DNA from: Gammaproteobacteria bacterium
GTDB lineage: Bacteria > Pseudomonadota > Gammaproteobacteria > JAIEPX01
Direction of reading: 5' to 3'
DNA: 64,000 nucleotides
Assembly: GCA_019748175.1 (NCBI GenBank)
Contig: JAIEPX010000008.1
Coordinates: forward strand, 1-64,000
Position numbers and translations under genes: made by a program
Notes under the pieces: generated by a model
Told to the model about the DNA's origin: nothing
What the model saw: only the letters and a program-made list of their open reading frames with translations
Databases searched by the model: none
In this document: one piece after another, positions 43,276-50,929 of the stretch
How the letters are laid out: each line of letters opens with the position of its first letter
How positions within the stretch are numbered: position 1 is the first letter of the stretch

Positions 43276-43316
43276 ATCAATTTTGCAAAACTTTTCACAA
43301 CTCAAGACGCGACGCC
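43276..43316 (-). repeat. Family A repeat, 41 bp, overlapping a gene end
   Basis: Direct-repeat partner of 39083-39123. Its core supplies the last codons of the PqqD-M50 gene: GCG TCG CGT CTT GAG TTG TGA, that is Ala-Ser-Arg-Leu-Glu-Leu-stop. Confidence 0.88.
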
Positions 43317-45295
43317 GTGAATATAAATTTCAGTATAGCCAAAGTTGGTAATAGCCAGAGTAAGTGAAAGGTAGAGATTCCGATAACGGTGGGTGGTAAA
43401 AGCAAGCGTAAATAATGTGCTGCAGCGAAAGCGAGGATTAAGGTCAGCATTTGAAACAGTGCGCAAATGAGCCAATAAAAAAACTCACAACGGTGTTCTT
43501 TTCGGCTAGATAAAAGGGCTCGCACGCCGTGATTTTTTATCCATTGATAGGCGTTTAATCGTAAATGTGGATCACGGCAGATGTCTTTTATAATGTAATA
43601 GCCGTCAGTTTCTTGTAAAGGATTTAAATTTTTAAAGACGCTGTAATAGAGCAATAGCGCTAATAAGAGAAAAAATAAATCTAATGTGGGTGATGATACG
43701 GTGAAGGCTAAAATGGAAAAAATACCACCAAGAACAATATCCATATAAGGACCCGCTAAACTGACAATTATTCTGGATCGAGGATTAGATAACCACATAT
43801 CTGATGTATCAACAAATGCAGTTATACCAAGCCAGTAAAATATAATACCTGCGCGATTGACTTCATGATTAAAATATTTTGTCGTATATCCATGAGCAAG
43901 TTCGTGAGGAATTGCAGAAAGAATATTCGTGGTGAGCAGAGCACTAACAAAAAGAAAGCAGTGGGTTAAATCAATGGAATTCGTATTAAAAGTGTGTAAC
44001 TGATATCCAAAAGAAATCACACCGAGTAGAGCTATTATGGCCAAAATGATTTGGCCTAATTTTGTATAAAGTAGATGCACAGTCTGATGGTAGGTTGAAG
44101 AAAGTTTGCTATCAATATTGTAAAAAATATTTTGTAAATATCGCCATTGATAAAGTTTTTCTTTAAACTTTTGAAATTTCGTTATCTGTTTTTGAGAGTG
44201 GTTGTGTTCAGGGATGTGTATGTCAGGTAGTATCAGAAAACCTGCATCAGATAAGTTTAGAATAGTGTCAGCCACAGCAAGGGGTGCAAAAATTTGCCGT
44301 TCCTTGTAGAGCAGAGTGGTGAGATCCTGCAAATTATTGTGACCATCGATATTTTGCCACACAAACCAACCTTCCTCAGATAATTGATAATATTGACCTC
44401 GACGTTTGTCTTTTAGAATGATGATTGCTTGGCCTTCATCACCTTTACGATGAAAATATTCAATGTCGGGTACACGAGTCGGACAGCAACGTTCTATGAT
44501 TAATCCAATAATGGATTCAGCCGTGTTGTTATGTTTCATTAGTTCATGTAATTGTTCACGCTTTAAAATTAGAAGTTTTCCTGATTCGGCCATTCGCGCA
44601 CTAGAATAACGTTTAGCGACTGTAAAGAGAACGCTTTCACCAATCAATCGCCAGGGATGATATACAGCTAATATCTTTTCACGGCTGTCGTTGTCCACAT
44701 TATAAATTTCGACGGCCCCTGAACAGATAAGATAACATGTATCCGCCTCATCACCTTTATTAAATAATACAGTCCCTTTGGGTACCAGAATTTCTTGGAT
44801 ATCTTGAGCTAGTTTTTCGATGTTTTCAGAGGGTAGATCTAAAAATGGTTCAGCTTGCTTTATAAAAAACATTCGCAACATTTTTTCAGAGGCTTCTTTT
44901 CTTGTTGCAAGGAATTTTGGATGCTTTTTTAAAAAATAATTAAAAATATCGATAGCCCAACCTATTAAAACAACATCCGTTATGCTAATTAGTGTTGCTG
45001 TTCGTAGACCCGTTTGGCTAAAAAAACCTTCATTAGTAAGTCCAATGGCATCTCCTGGGTGGAGAACATACTGTAAAATATTGTCAGGTTGATCACCTAT
45101 CAAATCAAGTTCTATGTCACCTTCAGCGATTAAATAGACCGAATCAACAATTTCGCCTTCATTAATAATTGTCTCATTAGGGTGATATGTTTTTTCGAAA
45201 GAGAGTTCTGCGAGCTCTTCAATTTCTGCTTCGTTCAGTGGTTTAAAATAGGAATGATGTCGAATTAAATCTTTGCGCTTTGATAATTCGATCAT
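43295..45295 (-). CDS. Twin cNMP-binding, PqqD-like, M50 membrane protease
   Basis: 666 residues. Order: CNB domain one (about 15-135; FEKTYHPNETIINEGEIVDS), CNB domain two (about 150-265; LVPKGTVLFNKGDEAD...YLICSGAVEIY), PqqD-like domain (about 290-360; GQYYQLSEEGWFVWQNIDGH, then LNLSDAGFLILP), then a polytopic M50 site-2-protease-like region with HELAH at 464-468 and NPLQETDG at 558-565 (the second metal motif). PqqD-type domains bind leader peptides of ribosomally made, modified peptides; M50 enzymes cut within or beside the membrane. The gene is 77 bp downstream of a small peptide gene with a hairpin between. Inferred role: cNMP-gated maturation or export of that peptide. Last codons lie in a repeat. 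Confidence 0.88.
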   Translation of the reverse strand: MIELSKRKDLIRHHSYFKPLNEAEIEELAELSFEKTYHPNETIINEGEIVDSVYLIAEGDIELDLIGDQPDNILQYVLHPGDAIGLTNEGFFSQTGLRTATLISITDVVLIGWAIDIFNYFLKKHPKFLATRKEASEKMLRMFFIKQAEPFLDLPSENIEKLAQDIQEILVPKGTVLFNKGDEADTCYLICSGAVEIYNVDNDSREKILAVYHPWRLIGESVLFTVAKRYSSARMAESGKLLILKREQLHELMKHNNTAESIIGLIIERCCPTRVPDIEYFHRKGDEGQAIIILKDKRRGQYYQLSEEGWFVWQNIDGHNNLQDLTTLLYKERQIFAPLAVADTILNLSDAGFLILPDIHIPEHNHSQKQITKFQKFKEKLYQWRYLQNIFYNIDSKLSSTYHQTVHLLYTKLGQIILAIIALLGVISFGYQLHTFNTNSIDLTHCFLFVSALLTTNILSAIPHELAHGYTTKYFNHEVNRAGIIFYWLGITAFVDTSDMWLSNPRSRIIVSLAGPYMDIVLGGIFSILAFTVSSPTLDLFFLLLALLLYYSVFKNLNPLQETDGYYIIKDICRDPHLRLNAYQWIKNHGVRALLSSRKEHRCEFFYWLICALFQMLTLILAFAAAHYLRLLLPPTVIGISTFHLLWLLPTLAILKFIFTASRLEL

Positions 45296-45315
45296 CTATT
45301 TTTCTCTGGTTAAAA

Positions 45316-45360
45316 TTATGGCTCGATTGTATTATCTAGCATAGCCCAATCGAGCCATAA
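45316..45360 (-). terminator. Perfect 14-bp hairpin between peptide gene and protease gene
   Basis: TTATGGCTCGATTG and CAATCGAGCCATAA pair exactly over 14 bp with a 17-nt loop. In the direction of transcription (minus) the stem is followed by TTTTA, so it looks like a leaky terminator that would give more peptide mRNA than protease mRNA, as is usual between RiPP precursor and processing genes. Confidence 0.75.
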
Positions 45361-45372
45361 ATCAATTAACGA

Positions 45373-45651
45373 TTACCATTTTCCAGATTCGTCACCTTTG
45401 TTCCATTTTTCAGATGAACTACCTTTCTGGTTATACGATAGGTCTTTAGTGTTAATTCCTAATGCACCGAGCACTTTGGTATTGAAAAGTTTCTCTAAAT
45501 TTTTATCATCACCGAAGGCTTTCAAGTTTCCATCACGAAGGCTAGTTTCTTGCTGCGGATTCAGATTGATATTCTGAGCCTTTACAGCTTTATAGAATCC
45601 TTGTGGGTCTTTGCTTATACGTTGACTTAGTGCTTGTCTTAATGTTGCCAT
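45373..45651 (-). CDS. Candidate RiPP-type precursor peptide
   Basis: 92 residues behind a strong AAGGAG site 9 nt before the ATG. Residues 1-70 look like a leader: helical SQRISKDPQGFYKAVKAQN, then INLNPQQETSLRDGNLKAFG, which recalls the 'L-T-x-E-E-x-x-A-L-x-x-G-D' leader pattern of several peptide families. The last 16 residues are Gly/Ser/Lys-rich with two Lys-Trp pairs (SSSEKWNKGDESGKW), a possible core. First gene of a pair with the PqqD-M50 protease. No Cys, so lanthionine-type chemistry is excluded. That it is a peptide precursor is inference from context; it could also be a small cytosolic protein. Confidence 0.6.
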   Translation of the reverse strand: MATLRQALSQRISKDPQGFYKAVKAQNINLNPQQETSLRDGNLKAFGDDKNLEKLFNTKVLGALGINTKDLSYNQKGSSSEKWNKGDESGKW

Positions 45652-45847
45652 GATTAATTCTCCTTAACTTATTGAAATATTGCTTGATGGCCAGAGTTGT
45701 AGTCCTTCCGGTCCCCAAACTCCTAGATGCAAAGTAAGTATAGTACAGATTCTAAAGTTGTTATCGATAAATTTAAGTGTAAACACTGCCTTTTTATATA
45801 ATAATTAAGCCAATTTAATGGATTTTGGGTTGTTTACGCGGCTTGAT

Positions 45848-48800
45848 TTAGTTGAAATCTATGGCTCGTGCGGTTTTATGCTTTTGCGCTTCTGAGCTTG
45901 AAGACCCTACTTTTTCTCTATTGGAAGTTGAGGGGCTAAAGAATCTAATCGCTGGATATATATTGATTTCAAATAAAGAAGAGTCTTCAGGTTTTCTTTT
46001 CTTAGATTTTTGAGGTGAGGCTTCAATAGTGGTTTTTGCTGCTACTGATGGTGAGGCCTCGGTTGAATTTTCTTGAAATCCTTTAATGCAATCATTAGAG
46101 ATTTGTTGCATATTTTCCGCGAAGAATGTTTGAGGGCTAGGTTGGGTAACAGCTTTACGCATTGCATCAACAGGTTGCGCAAAAAATTCTTTAGCAGTTT
46201 CAAAAGAAGTGTCTACATCGGTAGAGAAGGAATAATGTCCAGAAGATAATAGATGTTGGTCATTTCGAATAAAACCTTCGATGCGGGCAAATATTTCATT
46301 AAATATTACATCAAAAATAATGCGAACGTTTAATCGAATGTAATGAGCTATTGTTTTAATAATCTTATTTGCGAAAGCATGAAAAACACGACCCACATCT
46401 TTTAATAATTTATTACCCAGATAACGCCAAGGATGAGCATCCCATGTGACAATGCTGGCGGCACATCCGCCTATTGCTGGAATATAATCTAAAACTGTTG
46501 AAACGGTAATCTCAATAATTGAGCCCTTTGTTTCAGGGAAAAGGAGTTGATGCATTGCAGCTTCACCGCCAGGAATAGCTTCGCTGTTTCGATGCATTAA
46601 CTCTAGTAATTCACGTTTTGTGCTATAAGGCAAATGAGGTAATAAATGCTGGTGCTTTTGTATTAACATGAATAGTTGGAATCGTTGAAGTCCAGAATCT
46701 TTGTCTGCGGAAACTGCTTCCAGTGATTTTTTGAAATCAGAACTAAGCATAAAATTACAAATCTCATCGATCTTTTGATCCGTCAGTTGATATTTTTCCT
46801 GAAAGTGTTCTATTAACAGCAGCTTAAGTTTTTCTCGACGAGCGTCAGTTTCTTTTTTCTCTTCACTTGCTTCCGTTTGGAATAACTCGAAAAGACAAAG
46901 ACCAAATTTTGCTCCGGCTACGCCTAGTGCAATGGCTGGCACTGAACCCAGTTCACCACGAATACTTTCACTGATATAGGGAACATTAAGTCCGTAGGCT
47001 AATATTGCGCCTAATCCAACCGCAATAGCGCTATAAGCAATCATATTAGAAGGTTCTTCTTCTAATGAGCTCAGTCCAGTCAGTAGCCAACTATTTCTAC
47101 CGCTGACGCCAAATTCTGTCGCCATAGCGGCAGCTTGTGCTTCTACTGATGCACAAAAAGATGCGCCTGCCGTTAAATTGCTGGTCGCTGCATCTGAAAT
47201 GGATCTTGAAATTTGTATGTAATTCTTACCTAAAAATTCTAGGGTTTGCGGTGATAAAACAGCTATCATGCCGAGAATGTAGAACCCATTATAGATTATT
47301 CCTGAACCAGGATGTTTGGCATGAATCTCATCAAAAACAAAATCAAAAAGAAAAATAAATCCGCCTAAGGCAGCGTTCAGAAGATCATGCCATTCGCCGG
47401 GATTTAATTCATTAGAGGCTTGAGCAAGTTGTCCGGAAATTTCTTCAGGTGTAATACGTTCTAATTCTTTCGAGCCATCTTTGCTGCTAAATACGGGTTT
47501 TTGATCCCAGTGTTTTTTGTGTTTATTATTGATTTTATTAAATAATTCTTCTTCTTGCAGTTTCATTTGATTTAAATCATCACGGACTTGCTTGAAGATT
47601 GCTGCTTCGCTCCGTAACCCGTTATGAAAAATATCAAAATCTGTCACTAGGTTTTCACCCATTTGAAAACGAGCTCTTTGAAAAGAGGTGCGAACACCTT
47701 TAAATACTTCCCAAATTGTATTACGAATCACACTACCAATTAAGCTACCGAGTTTTGCACCGAGTGAGACCGCGGGGAAGTTGATTTTTTCTGCGAGCGC
47801 GTGAAAACGGGTATCTTTAGCACAATCCGGTGTAAATTCCTTGGTATATTGAGAAACTTTAGAAGTGGGTTCTTCGCCTTTTAGACCTGATATAAAACCT
47901 GCAGGGAGATCGATTAAACCGAAAACAATTCCCACACATAAATTCCAGATCCAATAGGCAATTCTGTAAAACGGATAGGATTTACTCGCTTGTATATCCC
48001 AGTTCGTTAAACGAGTTACTTTCAAATGTTTAGCATGTGGATTATTACTATTGGCACATTGTAATACATACTCATCTCCGCTATCGCACTGTATTTTATC
48101 TGCGCCCTCAATTTGAGTAATTGCCATAATGTATCGTCGAACAGTCTGACGATTTTTACCTAAATGCCTAAAATCCAGAGTCAGTGAATGTTTTGGATTG
48201 GTACTAAAATAGCCTTGATGTTCTGGAGTAACAGGATTGTGGTGGTCACACAGATAATTATTGATCACTTTTAATGCGTCTTCACAATAACTATTGAATT
48301 CACCCCGAAAAATTGACCCTGCTTTTCGGCTATACGTTGTATTTTGATTATGTTCTTGAGCTTGACGTAAGGCATAAATCATTCGATTTTTAATAAAATG
48401 AGCAATGGAATCAGGTCCGCTGGCTAATAATATTGTGTCTTTGAGATGATCCTGCAGAGAGCATTCTGGAAGGGGGCATTCTAAAATACAGCTTTGATAC
48501 TCCTTAGCCGCTTTAATATCGTCTTGAATTTGACTAATGAGTTTTTGGCTTGCTTCGCGATCGAATTTATTAAGAGAGAATGAATGGTCTTTGATGTCGA
48601 TTTGGAGCTGCTTTAAAGCATCGATATAGTCTTTAAATGTAGCTTCAATTCGTTGCTTGTTCGTTTCTGCATCAGAATATTGATCGTAGGCATTCGTCAA
48701 ACGTTCAAGTCCCTGCATATGACGAATACGAGTTTGAGTAATACGAAGTAAAAATTCTTTTTCTTCGTATTTATCTGAAATGATTCCGAAATCATAGGCT

Positions 48801-49438
48801 CTTTCGAATACTTTCAGCCTGTAAGCACCTACAGCACCGATCACTTTGCTCGTTAACGCTTCATATTGTGTGATGCCATAATCAACAGCTTGCTGCACTC
48901 TATCTTGAGTTGTTTTCCAATAAAAGGAATTTGCACTTTTAGGGAAGATATTTTTTTTCTTCGTTTTTGAGGGTGATTTACCAGGACTTTCTAGTTTACG
49001 TTCTTCGCCGAAGCTGCTGTCAAGGATTGCAGATTTAAAATCTTCAGTGTTATCAAGTCTAACACCATCGACACCTTTTTGATGGTAGAGTGATTCATTC
49101 GCGTCATCGAGATCCATTTCATAGATGAAGCCCAAAGTGCCGCCATGAGGTAAGGCTTGTTCTTGGAGTTTGCGGGAACGGAGTGCACCGTTATCGTTGG
49201 CTGTGTATAACAGAGGAATCTCTTCTTTGACAAGGAGAGTCGCTTCATCGCGAAATGAGGTACCTGGGACTTTAGAGGCCCGTCTATAGACGAGTGACTT
49301 TCGGTCAGAGAGCACAAATAGGCTAGTTTGTCTCTGAACTTCGTGATTTAGTACGGTTTTTTTATCTAGACCCAATGTGGATTCCCCCAATAAACACGCT
49401 ATCTGGCGATACTGCGCGCTTTTACTATACCTTAACAA
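45848..49438 (-). CDS. Giant membrane-associated hypothetical protein
   Basis: 1196 residues if started at the TTG at 49438; no ATG occurs for another 107 codons, and AGGGG lies 15 nt upstream, so the start is uncertain. Charged helical N-terminal half, a hydrophobic pair around 520-550 (IWNLCVGIVFGLIDLPAGFI), more membrane-like stretches around 730-760 and 810-840, and a Lys/Ser-rich C terminus (KKRKPEDSS, a possible nuclear-type basic cluster). No known domain. Composition is typical of Legionellales translocated membrane effectors, but that remains inference. Confidence 0.62.
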   Translation of the reverse strand: MLRYSKSAQYRQIACLLGESTLGLDKKTVLNHEVQRQTSLFVLSDRKSLVYRRASKVPGTSFRDEATLLVKEEIPLLYTANDNGALRSRKLQEQALPHGGTLGFIYEMDLDDANESLYHQKGVDGVRLDNTEDFKSAILDSSFGEERKLESPGKSPSKTKKKNIFPKSANSFYWKTTQDRVQQAVDYGITQYEALTSKVIGAVGAYRLKVFERAYDFGIISDKYEEKEFLLRITQTRIRHMQGLERLTNAYDQYSDAETNKQRIEATFKDYIDALKQLQIDIKDHSFSLNKFDREASQKLISQIQDDIKAAKEYQSCILECPLPECSLQDHLKDTILLASGPDSIAHFIKNRMIYALRQAQEHNQNTTYSRKAGSIFRGEFNSYCEDALKVINNYLCDHHNPVTPEHQGYFSTNPKHSLTLDFRHLGKNRQTVRRYIMAITQIEGADKIQCDSGDEYVLQCANSNNPHAKHLKVTRLTNWDIQASKSYPFYRIAYWIWNLCVGIVFGLIDLPAGFISGLKGEEPTSKVSQYTKEFTPDCAKDTRFHALAEKINFPAVSLGAKLGSLIGSVIRNTIWEVFKGVRTSFQRARFQMGENLVTDFDIFHNGLRSEAAIFKQVRDDLNQMKLQEEELFNKINNKHKKHWDQKPVFSSKDGSKELERITPEEISGQLAQASNELNPGEWHDLLNAALGGFIFLFDFVFDEIHAKHPGSGIIYNGFYILGMIAVLSPQTLEFLGKNYIQISRSISDAATSNLTAGASFCASVEAQAAAMATEFGVSGRNSWLLTGLSSLEEEPSNMIAYSAIAVGLGAILAYGLNVPYISESIRGELGSVPAIALGVAGAKFGLCLFELFQTEASEEKKETDARREKLKLLLIEHFQEKYQLTDQKIDEICNFMLSSDFKKSLEAVSADKDSGLQRFQLFMLIQKHQHLLPHLPYSTKRELLELMHRNSEAIPGGEAAMHQLLFPETKGSIIEITVSTVLDYIPAIGGCAASIVTWDAHPWRYLGNKLLKDVGRVFHAFANKIIKTIAHYIRLNVRIIFDVIFNEIFARIEGFIRNDQHLLSSGHYSFSTDVDTSFETAKEFFAQPVDAMRKAVTQPSPQTFFAENMQQISNDCIKGFQENSTEASPSVAAKTTIEASPQKSKKRKPEDSSLFEINIYPAIRFFSPSTSNREKVGSSSSEAQKHKTARAIDFN

Positions 49439-49619
49439 AGCTTTAGCAAAGTTCCCCTATGGCCCTAAAAAGAGCTATAACCCAAGATTGTCCCATATTT
49501 TATACTTAAAGTCCATAAAATAGACTAGGAAACAGCAGTTTCCGGCTAATAGAAATCATTTGCATTCAAGGTGTTAGAAGACCTTCAGTTCACGATGAGG
49601 GGTTTTGCGGAGAGGATCG

Positions 49620-49645
49620 TGATTCTCTCCCCTTGGTGAGAATCA
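49620..49645. promoter_or_regulatory. Palindrome upstream of the serpin gene
   Basis: TGATTCTC-N10-GAGAATCA, perfect 8-bp arms, about 55 bp before the serpin ATG. Operator or leader hairpin; undecided. Confidence 0.4.
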
Positions 49646-49698
49646 TGCAAATAGCCTACAATGTGCAGATGACTCTATCTATCAACAAGGGGAATAAG

Positions 49699-50817
49699 AT
49701 GAGAAGGTTTCTATCACTTTCGCTGCTGTTGGCTTTTGCTATGACTGCTAGTGCAAAAGATTTTTCGGTTAATTTTTTCCAAAAAATAGCACATCATAAA
49801 TCAACTGAAAATTTTGTGCTTTCTGGAACAAGTCTTGAAGCGGTTCTGTTAATGCTGCAAGAAGGTGCTCTCGGAGACACTCAGCGTGAACTTTCGATGG
49901 CCTTGTGTGGATCTTCTAAGGCGTGTCAAAATGTTGTCTCAAAACAAAAAGACTATGATGTTGCAAACGCTATTTGGGTGCAACAAGGGCTAGTCATTAA
50001 GCCCAATTATCTGGATACCATTAAAAAACGCTATCAAGGTGAAATTCTTTCTGCCGATTTTCAAAAAAATGCATTAAAAGCGGTTGAGCAGGTGAATCAA
50101 TGGGCCAATACAAATACTCATGGAATGATTAAAGATATTCTTCAGCCAAGTGATGTCGATAAGAGTACGGCAATGATTTTAGCAAATGCGATCTATTTTC
50201 AAGGATTTTGGCCTGTTGAGTTTGATGTTAAAAACACCGCTAACATGGATTTTACCTTGTTGAATAATAAAAAAGTTAGCGTGGCTACTATGACAAAAAA
50301 AGATGATTATTTTATTGCGAATCAAAATGGAATTCAGCTTGTTGGGCTGCCTTATCGCGATAGTCAACTTGAGATGTTGGTGTTGATGCCTGAAGAGACT
50401 AAAAAATTTCCTGATTTTATTCGTGCATTAAGCAACGAAAAAATACAATCATTATTGGGCGCTCAACAAAAATCTGAGTTCACATTATTTCTGCCAAAAT
50501 TTTCCATATCATCTTCGTATACGGATTTAAAAGCGACGTTGCAATCACTGGGAATTCGTACTATTTTTACAACCCGTGCAGATTTAAGCAATATTAATGA
50601 TCAGGTGTCGCTTAGTTTAGATAAGGTTTTGCAAAAGGCGGTCATAATCGTTGATGAAAAAGGGACAAAAGCGGCTGCTGTCACTGCAGGAATTGTAATG
50701 ACCAGAGCGGTAATGCCTAGAATGGTTCATATCGATAGGCCTTTTGTGTTTGCGATTGTGGATAGAAATTCTCGCGATATTCTTTTTATGGGACAGGTGG
50801 TGAATCCTGGAAAGTAA
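49699..50817 (+). CDS. Exported serpin (serine protease inhibitor)
   Basis: 372 residues from ATG 49699, which has AAGGGG upstream and starts a clean signal peptide (MRRFLSLSLLLAFAMTASA). Serpin landmarks: NAIYFQGFWPVEFD, VGLPYRDSQLEMLVLMP, and the hinge/reactive-loop segment E320-K-G-T-K-A-A-A-V-T-A followed by FVFAIVDRNSRDILFMGQV at the end. The short-side-chain hinge predicts an inhibitory serpin. Counting from the hinge Gly (P15 = G322) places P1 at R336 and P1' at A337, so a trypsin-like target is expected. Bacterial serpins are uncommon; a host-derived or host-directed role is possible. Confidence 0.93.
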   Translation: MRRFLSLSLLLAFAMTASAKDFSVNFFQKIAHHKSTENFVLSGTSLEAVLLMLQEGALGDTQRELSMALCGSSKACQNVVSKQKDYDVANAIWVQQGLVIKPNYLDTIKKRYQGEILSADFQKNALKAVEQVNQWANTNTHGMIKDILQPSDVDKSTAMILANAIYFQGFWPVEFDVKNTANMDFTLLNNKKVSVATMTKKDDYFIANQNGIQLVGLPYRDSQLEMLVLMPEETKKFPDFIRALSNEKIQSLLGAQQKSEFTLFLPKFSISSSYTDLKATLQSLGIRTIFTTRADLSNINDQVSLSLDKVLQKAVIIVDEKGTKAAAVTAGIVMTRAVMPRMVHIDRPFVFAIVDRNSRDILFMGQVVNPGK

Positions 50818-50835
50818 TCTCAGATGTGTCAAGGG

Positions 50836-50924
50836 ACGGGGTCAGGTCTAACATTGAAACTCGCTTTCATATCAATATCTGACCTCAATATTAAGCTAGT
50901 TTCAATGTTAGATCTGATCCCATC
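50836..50924. repeat. REP-like element (family B), expanded copy
   Basis: GGGGTCAGGTCTAACATTGA ... AACTCGCTTTCATATCAATATCTGACCTC ... GTTTCAATGTTAGATCTGAT-CCCATC: outer arms as in the other copies, with extra half-sites in the middle, as if two copies had overlapped. It lies between convergent genes. Confidence 0.8.
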
Positions 50925-50929
50925 TGATG

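Noticed and set aside
5430-43316. Family A repeats as a CRISPR array
   Set aside because: Copies are kilobases apart, in both orientations, with no regular spacers and no cas genes.
43295-45651. Reading the CNB-M50 gene as an ion channel or a Crp-like regulator
   Set aside because: There is no pore or HTH sequence; the HELAH and NPLQETDG motifs and the PqqD-like segment fit a protease better.
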